Of a DNA stretch of 64,000 nucleotides, positions 17,286 to 26,843 are shown piece after piece. This DNA is from Romboutsia sp. CE17 (lineage in GTDB: Bacteria; Bacillota; Clostridia; Peptostreptococcales; Peptostreptococcaceae): NCBI RefSeq assembly GCF_012317385.1, contig NZ_CP051144.1:1922001-1986000 (forward strand), given 5' to 3'. The translations under genes and the position numbers were made by a program. The notes under the pieces are model-generated. The model did not search any database, was not told the origin of the DNA, and saw only the letters and a list, made by a program, of their open reading frames with translations. Within the stretch, counting starts at the first letter, position 1. Every line of letters starts with the position of its first letter.

Positions 17286-18218
17286 TTATAATGCAGATGC
17301 CCCCAATATACCTGCATCATTTTTAAAATGAGCTATAACAATTTTAGCAATTCCATTTCCATTATATATAACTCTTTTATTTAATTCTTCTTCTAACCCG
17401 TCTAAAATAATTTCATTAGCATTTGAAACTCCACCACCAATTGATATTATTTCTGGATCTATAAAATGAACTATACTTACAATTCCTCTTATTAAATACT
17501 CTTTGAATCTTTTGACAACAGATATAGCTACTTCATCATTTTCTTTATAAGCATCAAACACCATTTTAGCAGTTATATTTTCTATGTTATTTTGGGCAAA
17601 TTGTAAAATAGTAGATTTCTTACCTTCTCCAATTAGTTTTTGTGCATATTTTATAATAGCAGTAGCTGAACAAAAGGTTTCAAAACATCCATTATTACCA
17701 CAATTACAATCATAATAGTTTGAATCTAATATTATGTGTCCTAATTCAGATCCAATTCCATGAGCTCCTGAGAAAGGTTTTCCATTTATTATTATACCTC
17801 CACCAACTCCAGTTCCTAGAGTTATCATAACACCTACATCATACCCTCTCATACTTCCATATTTATATTCAGCAAATGCAGCTACATTTGCATCATTTTC
17901 CACTACTATTTTTACGTTAGAAAATATTTCCTTTAATTTCATTTCTAAAGGGTCATTCTTAAGTCCTAAGTTAACACAACTTACATGGCCATCCTTATTT
18001 ACAACACCAGGTATTCCTATTCCAATTGTTCTTACTTCCTCTATAGTCATACCTTTTTCTCTTAATATCTCATTTACCACATATTCAATATCTCGAACTA
18101 CACCATAAAAACCCATACTTTTATCAACATCTTTACTTGCTTTTACAGTTATAATTCCATCTTCAACTAAACCAGCTTTAATGCTCGTTCCTCCTACATC
18201 AATCCCTATATTGTACAC
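17286..18218 (-). CDS. ROK family sugar kinase (glucokinase-like)
   Basis: 310 residues. The N-terminal phosphate loop is GIDVGGTSIKAGLV. The ROK signature region GVGGGIIINGKPFSGAHGIGSELGH is followed by the zinc motif with CNCGNNGCFE. The nucleotide-binding GGGVSNA lies near residue 265. ROK members are sugar kinases or repressors. With no helix-turn-helix, this one is a kinase, most likely for glucose or a related hexose. The start is GTG (18218-18216) behind GGGGGG. It is a single-gene unit with its own terminator. Confidence 0.88.
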   Translation of the reverse strand: MYNIGIDVGGTSIKAGLVEDGIITVKASKDVDKSMGFYGVVRDIEYVVNEILREKGMTIEEVRTIGIGIPGVVNKDGHVSCVNLGLKNDPLEMKLKEIFSNVKIVVENDANVAAFAEYKYGSMRGYDVGVMITLGTGVGGGIIINGKPFSGAHGIGSELGHIILDSNYYDCNCGNNGCFETFCSATAIIKYAQKLIGEGKKSTILQFAQNNIENITAKMVFDAYKENDEVAISVVKRFKEYLIRGIVSIVHFIDPEIISIGGGVSNANEIILDGLEEELNKRVIYNGNGIAKIVIAHFKNDAGILGASAL

Positions 18219-18331
18219 TTATAGTCCCCCCTCTGTTAATTTTATTAGTCACTAGTACGTAAATATTATATACATTCTAATGTTTATATTTCAATTAAAT
18301 TTTAAATAACATATACTCTCTAGTTTCATCT

Positions 18332-19117
18332 TTATACTTGATTATGATTCCTTTGATATATACTCCAATCACCTATATTTTCAAATCCTAACTTATGGTA
18401 TATTTCTCCTGCTTTCTCATTGTCATAGAATAAACAAGGTATTTTATTTTCATCTAAAAGCTCTGAACATATTTTAACTATACATTTAGTTGCCAAACCT
18501 CTATTTCTATATTTTGGATGTGTGCCAACTCCAACTATCATTGCATAGTTTTTATTTTCAGATGTACTTTTTGCCATTGCTACTATATGCTTATCTTGTT
18601 CTATAAAATAACCTCGTCCTGTTTTTAACCCATTCCTTAAATTTTCTACTGTAGTATTTTCAAATTCTTCTATAGCTTCATAAAGCTTTGCTACCTTGTT
18701 TAGATGTATAAATCTCATTTTCTTTACCTTTATATTTAAATCATCATATTTGAATAATTCTTTACTTTCTAATTTGCAAAACTTCACTTTTCTGCGTCTA
18801 ACTATATTTAATTTATATGCTAACAAATCTACAACATTGGATTTACCACTAATTTCTGTAAATTCCATATTACTTATTAGATCTGCAAATTCATCTACAT
18901 TAAATTGGTCATAAGCATAAAATATGATAAATTCAAAACATTTAACAAGGACGCCTTCTATATCACCTTTTATATTTATTCCTGCCCATATGTTTAAAAA
19001 ATAATTATCATAACCATACCTTTCAATATCCCCTATTGTTAACAAATTAAACTCTTCCTCTTTTTCTAAATATTTTATAACCTTATTATGATAGGAAGAG
19101 TCAAGTTTTATAATCAT
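18332..19117 (-). CDS. GNAT family N-acetyltransferase
   Basis: 261 residues. The C-terminal half carries the GNAT fold with the acetyl-CoA site VGVGTHPKYRNRGLATK (about 194-210) and a final KAGEIYHKLGFENIGDW. The N-terminal half (1-120) is a second, degenerate GNAT-like or substrate domain seen in FR47-like members. The substrate is unknown. It is spaced 73 bases after rarA and 114 bases before the ROK gene, and I see no operon logic linking them. Confidence 0.82.
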   Translation of the reverse strand: MIIKLDSSYHNKVIKYLEKEEEFNLLTIGDIERYGYDNYFLNIWAGINIKGDIEGVLVKCFEFIIFYAYDQFNVDEFADLISNMEFTEISGKSNVVDLLAYKLNIVRRRKVKFCKLESKELFKYDDLNIKVKKMRFIHLNKVAKLYEAIEEFENTTVENLRNGLKTGRGYFIEQDKHIVAMAKSTSENKNYAMIVGVGTHPKYRNRGLATKCIVKICSELLDENKIPCLFYDNEKAGEIYHKLGFENIGDWSIYQRNHNQV

Positions 19118-19189
19118 AGCACTTCCCCCTGATACAAACTTAAATAACTATATATAATATTAATTTATTTCTCTAATACTAATTATAGT

Positions 19190-20458
19190 CTATTTTTTTA
19201 AATTATCCCAAAAATGTTTAAACGCTAATTCATTTTTATTATTTCCATGAGTATAATATTTTTTATTTTTTATAGATTCTGGAAGATATTGTTGCTTCAC
19301 ATAATTATTAGGATAATCGTGTGGATATTTATAATCTACTCCTCTACCTAAGTCTTTAGCACCAGAGTAATGAGCATCTTTAAGATGGAGTGGAATATCC
19401 CCAGTCTCTATATTGTCTAGATCTTCTAAGGCTAAATCTATTGCCGTTACTACTGAATTTGATTTTGGGCACTGAGCTAAATAAACTGTTGCTTGAGCAA
19501 GAGGAATTCTAGCTTCTGGAAATCCTAATTGTAATGCAGATGATACACATGCTTCAGTTATTGTTATAGCTTGAGGTACAGCTAATCCAACATCTTCACT
19601 AGCAACACATAGAAGTCTTCTAGTTATTCCTTGCATATCTTCAGCTTTAACAAGCCTTGCTAGGTAATGTATAGCTGCATCTGCATCTGATCCTCTTAGA
19701 GATTTATGAAATGCTGATAGTATTGAGTATCCATCATCCCCGCCTCTATCAAAACTTAATATTTTAGTATTCGAAGATTCTAACACCGTATCTAAAGTTA
19801 TATAAACAGAATTTGCTGCAATATCTATGCCTAAGTTAAATGCCAGCTCTAATTTATTTAAAGCTGTTCTCATATCTCCATTGCAAGTTTCTGCTATTGC
19901 TTTTAGTGCCTCATCTTCTATATTTATATAATCATATGTATAAAATTCAGGTAGTTTTTTAACAGCTCTTTTAAGACCTTTGTAAATATCATTTTTATCT
20001 ATTGTCTTAAATTCAAATATAGAGCTTCGGCTTAGTATAGCCTTGTATATGACAAAGTATGGATTATCCGCTGTACTTGCTATTAATGTGACAGATCCAT
20101 CTTCTATGACTTCCAATAACGCTTGTTGTTGTTTTTTATTCATAGCTTGTATCTCATCTAGCATTAGTATAATCCCATTAAAAGAAAATAAATCTTGCTT
20201 AGCTGACTCTATAACTTCTTTTATTTCTTTAACTCCACAGTTCACAGCATTTAATTTTACGTATTTCTTTCCTGTTGCATTTGCAATTATATTAGCTAAT
20301 GTTGTTTTTCCTGTTCCTGGTGGACCATATAATATCATATTAGGTATTGATTTGTTTTTTATGATTTTATTCAATACTTTTCCTTCTCCTATTATATGTG
20401 ATTGACCTATCATGTCTTCTATTTTTTTTGGACGTAATCTATCTGCTAAAGGCTTCAT
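19190..20458 (-). CDS. rarA: Replication-associated recombination protein A (RarA/MgsA)
   Basis: 422 residues. AAA+ core with Walker A GPPGTGKTT (about 45-53), Walker B LMLDEIQ and sensor residues in STADNP. The C-terminal part has the tetramerisation region with FHKSLRGSDADAAIHYLARL and the family tail DYKYPHDYPNNYVKQQYLP. RarA acts at stalled replication forks. The start ATG has a GGGAGGTATAG site. It is transcribed separately from codY, which ends in a terminator in the intergenic gap. Confidence 0.94.
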   Translation of the reverse strand: MKPLADRLRPKKIEDMIGQSHIIGEGKVLNKIIKNKSIPNMILYGPPGTGKTTLANIIANATGKKYVKLNAVNCGVKEIKEVIESAKQDLFSFNGIILMLDEIQAMNKKQQQALLEVIEDGSVTLIASTADNPYFVIYKAILSRSSIFEFKTIDKNDIYKGLKRAVKKLPEFYTYDYINIEDEALKAIAETCNGDMRTALNKLELAFNLGIDIAANSVYITLDTVLESSNTKILSFDRGGDDGYSILSAFHKSLRGSDADAAIHYLARLVKAEDMQGITRRLLCVASEDVGLAVPQAITITEACVSSALQLGFPEARIPLAQATVYLAQCPKSNSVVTAIDLALEDLDNIETGDIPLHLKDAHYSGAKDLGRGVDYKYPHDYPNNYVKQQYLPESIKNKKYYTHGNNKNELAFKHFWDNLKK

Positions 20459-20490
20459 CTATACCTCCCATTTATATAAATTTTTAATGC

Positions 20491-20521
20491 AAAAAGAAGG
20501 CATCTAGTCTTAGATACCTTC
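20491..20521 (-). terminator. Terminator after codY
   Basis: On the minus strand GAAGGTATCTA pairs with TAGATGCCTTC (one G-U pair), then TTTTT. It lies 13 bases after the codY stop codon. Confidence 0.9.
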
Positions 20522-20534
20522 TCATTATTTCTAA

Positions 20535-21320
20535 TTAGTTAGAATTCTTTACCTTTTTTAATTCAGGTATAAGCTTATCATTAAGTATTTTTATATGAGT
20601 TCCTTTCATACCTAATGATCTAGATTCTATAACTCCAGCACTTTCAAATTTTCTTAAAGCATTAACTATAACAGATCTAGTTATACCTACTCTATCTGCT
20701 ATTTTACTTGCTACAAGTAAACCTTCCTTACCATTTAATTCGTCAAATATATGCTCCACAGCTTCTAATTCAGAATATGATAATGTTCCAATAGCCATTT
20801 GAACTACTGCTTTCTTTCTCATCTCAAATTCTAACTCTTCACTTAAGGCTCTTAATACTTCAAGACCTATAACAGTAGCACTGTATTCAGATATAACTAA
20901 ATCATCATCTGTAAAACTCTCATCATATCTTGATAAAACTAAAGTTCCTAATCTTTGACCGCTTCCTAGTATAGGAACTATCGTAGTATACTTTTCAAGT
21001 CTTCCATGTTCATCAGGGAATAATTTAAGCATTTCTTCTCCAGTTAAGTTATCTAATGTCTCCGATATTTTTAATAAACTCTTATTGTATTCTTTCGGGA
21101 ACATTTTTTGATTAGTATCTTCTTCTTCAACTACAGAGCTATCTGCTTCATCATTAAGATAAAGACCTAATATTTTCCCTTTTGTGCTCAATACATATAC
21201 ATTTGCACTAAGAACTTCTCCTAATGCACCTGCTAATAGTTCGAATGAAACACTACTTCCTCCACTTGTTTGTAATGTCCTATTTATTTTTCTCGTTTTT
21301 TGTAATACTTCGCTCGCCAT
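20535..21320 (-). CDS. codY: GTP- and branched-chain amino acid-sensing global repressor CodY
   Basis: 261 residues, standard length. An N-terminal GAF domain senses isoleucine, leucine and valine. The C-terminal winged helix has [20 protein letters not shown], the recognition helix conserved across CodY proteins. CodY represses nutrient-scavenging and stationary-phase genes, and in the C. difficile group also toxin and sporulation genes. topA lies upstream and a distinct promoter is present at 21431-21459. The nearby brnQ transporter gene (28887) is a plausible target, but I saw no clear CodY box. Confidence 0.97.
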   Translation of the reverse strand: MASEVLQKTRKINRTLQTSGGSSVSFELLAGALGEVLSANVYVLSTKGKILGLYLNDEADSSVVEEEDTNQKMFPKEYNKSLLKISETLDNLTGEEMLKLFPDEHGRLEKYTTIVPILGSGQRLGTLVLSRYDESFTDDDLVISEYSATVIGLEVLRALSEELEFEMRKKAVVQMAIGTLSYSELEAVEHIFDELNGKEGLLVASKIADRVGITRSVIVNALRKFESAGVIESRSLGMKGTHIKILNDKLIPELKKVKNSN

Positions 21321-21430
21321 TTATAATCATCTCCTCATGAAATATAGGCCTAAATAACCTTTATTTATATCTTTCCTTATATTCATTTATATTCAAACAA
21401 AAACTTACATTCATAATTTATGCAATAAGA

Positions 21431-21459
21431 ATCTTATCATAAAATAGATAGTTTTTCAA
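21431..21459 (-). promoter_or_regulatory. Promoter of codY
   Basis: Minus-strand TTGAAA (21459-21454), 17-base spacer ending in an extended TG, and TAAGAT (21436-21431). It leaves a leader of about 105 nt before the codY ATG. Confidence 0.65.
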
Positions 21460-21515
21460 TATAAAATATATTTTGATTTTTCTTTCAAATTATAAAGTAT
21501 TTATCTATATATTCT

Positions 21516-23576
21516 TTATTTTTTACAATCTTTATTCGAACATACATTTTTGGTTTCAGATTTAGTTACCTTCTCTATCATATACGAACCACAATGTTCA
21601 CAAATTTCACCAGTTGGCTTACTCCAAGATACAAAATCACAATTTGGATAGTTAGAACACCCATAAAATGATTTACCTTTTTTAGACTTCCTTAAAATTA
21701 TATCTCCATCCTTACATATTGGACATTTTACACCAATTTTATTTACAAGTGGCTTTGTGTTTTTACATTCTGGATAGTTTTTACATGCCATGAATTTTCC
21801 AAATCTTCCATATTTTATAACCATATTAGAGCCACAGTTTTCACAAATTTCATCAGTTTCTTCATCCATATTAACTTTTTCAACATTTGCAATTGCAGTT
21901 TCTATAGCCTCTTTTAATGGCTCATATGACTTAGCTACTACACTTTTCCACTGTGTATTCCCCTCTTCTATAGTATCTAAATCATTTTCCATTTGAGCTG
22001 TAAAGTCTACATCTATAAACTTTTGGAAGTTATCTTCTAATATATTAGTTACAATTATACCTAACTCTGTCGGACATAAACTTGTACCTTGTTTTTCAAC
22101 ATATCCTCTATTTAATATAGTAGTTATTGTAGGGACATAAGTACTTGGTCTACCTATACCTAACTCCTCTAATGTTTTTACTAAACTAGCTTCTGTATAT
22201 CTAGCTGGTGGTTGAGTAAAATGTTGATTAGGAATAACTTCATTTATATTTAATTTGTTACCTTCTTCTATAGCTGGAAGAATTTTATCTTCTCTTTCTA
22301 TAAAGTTATAAATTTTTGTATATCCATCAAATTTCATTTTTGATCCTGTCGCTTTAAATATAAAATCTCCAACTTTGCATTCTACATTTAAAACATCAAA
22401 TATAGAATCTTCCATTTGGCTAGCAACAAATCTTCTCCAGATTAAATTGTATAACTTAAACTGATCTTTACTTAAAGATGACTTTATACTTTCAGGTGTT
22501 CTATATACAGATGTAGGTCTTATAGCCTCATGAGCATCTTGAACTTTTTTATTTTCTTTAACCTTCTTTTTATCATCTGTAGCTTTTTTATAGTAACTCT
22601 CACCAAGCTTATCTAATATATATTCCTTAGATTTTTCTTTAGCTTCCTCTGATATTCTTCTTGAGTCAGTCCTTATGTATGATATAAGACCTACTGTACC
22701 TTCACCTTCTACGTCTATACCTTCATATAATTCTTGAGCTATCATCATTGTCTTTTTTGTAGTAAAGGATAATTTATTAGCTGCTTCTTGTTGTAGAACA
22801 CTTGTTGTAAAAGGCTTTGGCGCAGCTTTTCTTCTTGATTTAGATTCTATTTTTTCAACCAGTAAATCTTGATTTTGTATTTGTTCCAAAATACTATTTA
22901 CAGCTTCCTCATTTTCTAGTTCAATCTTCTCATTTGATTTTCCATAAAACTTAAGAGCTATATCTTCATTATTTTCTGTTTTTGCATCTATTTCTATCGT
23001 CCAATATTCTTTTGGTATAAATGCATTTATATCTTTTTCCCTATCACAAATTAGCTTAGTTGTTACAGATTGAACTCTACCTGCACTAAGACCTTTTCTT
23101 ACTTTCTGCCAAAGTATAGGACTTATTTGATATCCTAATAATCTATCAAGAACTCTTCTTGCTTGTTGAGCATCAACCATATTTAGATTTATAGTTCTAG
23201 GACTCTTTATTGCCTTTTTTATAGTTTCTTTTGTAATTTCATTAAATTCTATCCTGCATTCTTTATCTTCTTCTATATTCAATATATGAGCTAAATGCCA
23301 TGATATAGCTTCTCCTTCTCTATCAGGGTCGGTAGCTAGATAAACTTGTTTAGATTTTTTCGCTTCTTTTTTAAGTTCTTTTATAACATCACCCTTACCT
23401 CTTATATTAATATATTGAGGTTCAAAATTATTTTCTATATCTACACCTAACTTACTTTTAGGCAAGTCCCTTACATGACCTACAGATGCCTTTACTGTGT
23501 AATGGCTCTTTCCTAAAAACTTCTCTATTGTTTTAGCTTTTGCAGGCGATTCCACGATGACTAATGTTTTTGCCAT
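21516..23576 (-). CDS. topA: DNA topoisomerase I
   Basis: 686 residues from the ATG giving MAKTLVIVESPAKAKTIEKF. An upstream GTG in frame sits too close to the GGGGG site. The Toprim domain is N-terminal. The active-site tyrosine is in SYIRTDSRRIS (near residue 300). Three C-terminal zinc-ribbon units follow, with CENCGSNM, CPICKDG and CEHCGSYM. The enzyme relaxes negative supercoils. Order dprA-topA-codY is conserved in the family. Confidence 0.96.
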   Translation of the reverse strand: MAKTLVIVESPAKAKTIEKFLGKSHYTVKASVGHVRDLPKSKLGVDIENNFEPQYINIRGKGDVIKELKKEAKKSKQVYLATDPDREGEAISWHLAHILNIEEDKECRIEFNEITKETIKKAIKSPRTINLNMVDAQQARRVLDRLLGYQISPILWQKVRKGLSAGRVQSVTTKLICDREKDINAFIPKEYWTIEIDAKTENNEDIALKFYGKSNEKIELENEEAVNSILEQIQNQDLLVEKIESKSRRKAAPKPFTTSVLQQEAANKLSFTTKKTMMIAQELYEGIDVEGEGTVGLISYIRTDSRRISEEAKEKSKEYILDKLGESYYKKATDDKKKVKENKKVQDAHEAIRPTSVYRTPESIKSSLSKDQFKLYNLIWRRFVASQMEDSIFDVLNVECKVGDFIFKATGSKMKFDGYTKIYNFIEREDKILPAIEEGNKLNINEVIPNQHFTQPPARYTEASLVKTLEELGIGRPSTYVPTITTILNRGYVEKQGTSLCPTELGIIVTNILEDNFQKFIDVDFTAQMENDLDTIEEGNTQWKSVVAKSYEPLKEAIETAIANVEKVNMDEETDEICENCGSNMVIKYGRFGKFMACKNYPECKNTKPLVNKIGVKCPICKDGDIILRKSKKGKSFYGCSNYPNCDFVSWSKPTGEICEHCGSYMIEKVTKSETKNVCSNKDCKK

Positions 23577-23608
23577 TTTAAAGCACACACCCCCACTATC
23601 TATCTTAT

Positions 23609-24709
23609 TTATACATTTAAACTATATGTATTATTATTTGATTCTATTATAATATCCTTTAATACTAGTTCATTTAGTCCTGTATTAACTGATTTTATTT
23701 CCATACCAGTATAATCACAAATGTCATCAATTTGCAAGACTCCATTATTTTTTATAGCATTCATTATGATAACACTTTCCTCGCTTAAATCTATATTATC
23801 ATAATTTTCACCAAATTCTATATTTTTAATGCAACTTATATTATATTCATTAATTATATCATCTAAACCTTCTATTAATTTTGCGCCATCTTTAATGATT
23901 TTGTGGCAACCTCTACTCATTTCTGAGTTTATATTCCCAGGTACTGCAAATATATTTTTTCCTTGATCTAATGCAAATTCAGTGGTTATCAAAGCTCCAC
24001 TTTTACTAGCCGCTTCAACAACTATAACACCTTTACTCACTCCACTTATAATTCTATTTCTATTAGAAAAATTTGATGGAATTACAGCAGAGTTGACATT
24101 GTATTCCGATACTATAAGACCTCCATTTTCTATTATATTATTTGCTAATGCTATATTTTGCTTAGGAAGAGGATTATTAACTGAAGACCCTAAAACCGCA
24201 ATAGTTTTTCCTTCTCCTTTCATACATCCTATATGAGAATACGAGTCAATCCCCATAGCTAATCCACTAACTATATTAATACCTAAACTTGATAATTGCT
24301 CACTTAATTTTTTAGCACAACTTATCCCGTATCTAGTTGGTTTTCTAGATCCTACCATAGCTAAGTTTAAATTATCATTAAGTATAGATAAATTTCCTTT
24401 ATAAAATAATATTATTGGAGGATTATATATGTTTTTTAAATCATATGGATACTCATTATCATCAACACAAATATATTTAATACCTTCTTTATATAAGATT
24501 TCTTTTAATTTGTCTAAATATGAATTGCTTTTATATTTTACTATATTTTCTTTAATATTTAAATTTATATTTTTTAAACTGTATATTTCTTTGTCTGAAA
24601 AATCCATCAAAGTCTCAATATTTCCTACTTCATCTTTTATTTTTTCAATTGTTTTTGTACTTATACCACTTATAGATTTAAGCCATAAATAAGCATCTTT
24701 TCTATCCAT
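23609..24709 (-). CDS. dprA: DNA-processing protein DprA/Smf
   Basis: 366 residues. An N-terminal helical (HhH-like) region precedes the Rossmann-like DprA core with AMVGSRKPTRYG, SGLAMGIDSYSHIG, SNFSNRNRIISG and FAVPGNI. A C-terminal winged-helix segment is also present. It binds single-stranded DNA and loads RecA during uptake of DNA. Its neighbours are comM-like and yraN upstream and topA downstream, a standard cluster. It starts 9 bases after the comM-like stop. Confidence 0.95.
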   Translation of the reverse strand: MDRKDAYLWLKSISGISTKTIEKIKDEVGNIETLMDFSDKEIYSLKNINLNIKENIVKYKSNSYLDKLKEILYKEGIKYICVDDNEYPYDLKNIYNPPIILFYKGNLSILNDNLNLAMVGSRKPTRYGISCAKKLSEQLSSLGINIVSGLAMGIDSYSHIGCMKGEGKTIAVLGSSVNNPLPKQNIALANNIIENGGLIVSEYNVNSAVIPSNFSNRNRIISGVSKGVIVVEAASKSGALITTEFALDQGKNIFAVPGNINSEMSRGCHKIIKDGAKLIEGLDDIINEYNISCIKNIEFGENYDNIDLSEESVIIMNAIKNNGVLQIDDICDYTGMEIKSVNTGLNELVLKDIIIESNNNTYSLNV

Positions 24710-24718
24710 AATTCACCT

Positions 24719-26257
24719 CTATCTAAAATAAGTATAATAAGCTTTTCTATAGGAAAAAGCTTCATTTATATGACTTGATTTTATAATATTACTTTCATCT
24801 AAATCAGCTATAGTTCTAGACATTTTTATAAGCTTAGTGTAACTTCTATTGCTTAATTTATATTTATTAAAAATTATTTCAGTTATTTTTTTTGCCTCTT
24901 TATCAAGTTTGCAATATTCATCAAGTTTTGAAGATCTTATTTCATTATTGGTACTTATAAAATCATTTTTAAATCTATTTCTTTGAATTTCCCTTGCCAT
25001 TTCAACTCTGCTCTTTATATCCTTAGATTTTTCTGAAGTTTTATTATTTTTAAACTCTCCGTACGGAACTTGGTTGACTTCTATAAAAACATCAAATCTA
25101 TCTAGTAATGGTCCTGATATTTTATTTAAATATCTATTAACTTCATAAGATTTACACTTGCATTCTTTATCTGACATATAATATCCACATGGACAAGGGT
25201 TCATTGCTCCTATTAATAACATATTACACGGATAACTTACACTATATTTAATTCTAGATATATTTATATATTTATCTTCTACAGGCTGTCGTAGCGTTTC
25301 TAAAATTCTTCTATCAAATTCAGCTATTTCATCTAAAAACAATACACCTCTATGTGATAGTACAACTTCCCCTGGTTTTGGATCATTTCCACCTCCAATT
25401 AATGATTGTTTTGTAGATGTATGATGAGGAGACCTGAAAGGTCTTTTACTGATAATACCTATTTCTTCATCGATCAATCCTGCAACACTATAGATTTTGC
25501 TTACTTCTAACATTTCATCTTTATCTATCTTAGGTAGAATAGTTCTTATTCTTTTCGCTATCATTGTTTTACCTGATCCAGGTGGTCCTATCATAAGAAT
25601 ATTATGGTTACCTGCAGCAGCTATTTCTGCACCTCTTTTTACAAAATAATTGCCTCTAACATCTTCAAAATCTTCTTCATATATCTCATCTACACAGTTA
25701 GTATTGCTTTTTTTCAAAGCTAAAATTTCATCATTATTTATCACTAGATCTCCATTCAAATATCCTATACACTCATTCAAACTATGTATAGGTATAATGT
25801 CTATTCCATCAATGAAAGAACTTTCTATTAAATTGTCAAACGGTATAAAAATCCTTTTAATATCATACTTTTTTGCACCTATAACTATAGGCAAAATACC
25901 TTTTACTCTTCTAAGTTTTCCGTCTAATGATAATTCTCCTATAAACATACTTTCATCCAAATAATTATCTTCCTTATTTATATGATTTCTTAATAATCCA
26001 ATACATATAGATAAATCTAAAAAAGATCCTTCTTTTTTCATATCCGCTGGGGATAAATTCACTACGATTCTTGAATTTGGAAATTTATATCCGCTATTTA
26101 TAATTGCTGATTTTACTCGTTCTCTAGATTCTCTTATCTCCATACTAGGAAGCCCTACTATATTAAAACATGGTATCCCATTGGTTATATCTACCTCTAC
26201 CTTGACTAAAAAACTTTCTATTCCGATAATATTACTTGAATTAATTATACTTAACAT
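24719..26257 (-). CDS. YifB/ComM family Mg-chelatase-like AAA+ ATPase
   Basis: 512 residues from ATG 26257-26255, chosen because AAAGGAAGTAAGC just upstream is a good ribosome site. A longer frame would overlap yraN. An N-terminal Lon-like fold (NIVGLPSMEIRESRERVKSAI) precedes the AAA+ core with Walker A GPPGSGKT and LFLDEIAEFDR. A zinc-ribbon-like CPCGYY..CKC insert is followed by a C-terminal lid. In naturally competent bacteria ComM is a helicase that helps branch migration of incoming DNA. The gene sits with dprA, so a DNA-processing role is likely. Confidence 0.9.
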   Translation of the reverse strand: MLSIINSSNIIGIESFLVKVEVDITNGIPCFNIVGLPSMEIRESRERVKSAIINSGYKFPNSRIVVNLSPADMKKEGSFLDLSICIGLLRNHINKEDNYLDESMFIGELSLDGKLRRVKGILPIVIGAKKYDIKRIFIPFDNLIESSFIDGIDIIPIHSLNECIGYLNGDLVINNDEILALKKSNTNCVDEIYEEDFEDVRGNYFVKRGAEIAAAGNHNILMIGPPGSGKTMIAKRIRTILPKIDKDEMLEVSKIYSVAGLIDEEIGIISKRPFRSPHHTSTKQSLIGGGNDPKPGEVVLSHRGVLFLDEIAEFDRRILETLRQPVEDKYINISRIKYSVSYPCNMLLIGAMNPCPCGYYMSDKECKCKSYEVNRYLNKISGPLLDRFDVFIEVNQVPYGEFKNNKTSEKSKDIKSRVEMAREIQRNRFKNDFISTNNEIRSSKLDEYCKLDKEAKKITEIIFNKYKLSNRSYTKLIKMSRTIADLDESNIIKSSHINEAFSYRKAYYTYFR

Positions 26258-26270
26258 GCTTACTTCCTTT

Positions 26271-26615
26271 CTAAAAAGCATTAATAATATGATTAATTTT
26301 ACTTTCATTAAAATAAATTTCTAATACATCAAATCTTATAGGAACATTATGTAAATTATTTATTAGTAAATAATACTTTGCTACATTTAATATTTTCTTA
26401 ATTTTTTTATAGTTAACAGCTTCTGCTGGATATCCATAGTTTAAATTACTTCTAGATTTAACTTCTATAAATACTAGTTCATTATCTAATTTTGCAATAA
26501 TATCTATTTCTCCACTTTTTATCTTATAATTTTTTTCTAGTATTTTAGCACCTTTTTTAATTAAATATCTTAAAGCTATACGCTCTCCTAATTCGCCTTT
26601 TTCTTTATTATTCAT
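26271..26615 (-). CDS. yraN: YraN/UPF0102 family endonuclease-like protein
   Basis: 114 residues with the restriction-endonuclease-like UPF0102 pattern: GELGERIALRYLIKKG, then GEIDIIAKLDNELVFIEVKSR, where the Asp and the E-x-K core would bind metal. The cellular role is not established. It is usually next to rnhB and the comM-like gene, as here. Start ATG follows TAGGAG. It ends 13 bases before the comM-like start. Confidence 0.9.
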   Translation of the reverse strand: MNNKEKGELGERIALRYLIKKGAKILEKNYKIKSGEIDIIAKLDNELVFIEVKSRSNLNYGYPAEAVNYKKIKKILNVAKYYLLINNLHNVPIRFDVLEIYFNESKINHIINAF

Positions 26616-26770
26616 ACTTAACTCCTATAGGTAATTTTTTGTAATTATTGTCAATACATTATATAAGTATACAAATATAATCCTTTTTATTGAAATATTC
26701 CCCTTTTTATATAATATATAAGTCATTTAAATAATACCTTGTTAAATTAACTATATATTAAAGATAAAAA

Positions 26771-26810
26771 TAAAATATGGTTATCTACGAAAATAGATAA
26801 CCATATTTTA
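26771..26810 (-). terminator. Terminator after the FMN enzyme gene
   Basis: A perfect 17-bp stem (26771-26787 with 26794-26810, loop 6 nt) with T-rich flank on the minus strand, 33 bases after the stop of the hydroxy-acid oxidase gene. The remaining gap up to yraN (26616-26770) holds nothing else I recognise. Confidence 0.88.
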
Positions 26811-26843
26811 TAAATCAGTTAATTCTTATTAGTAAATTAAATA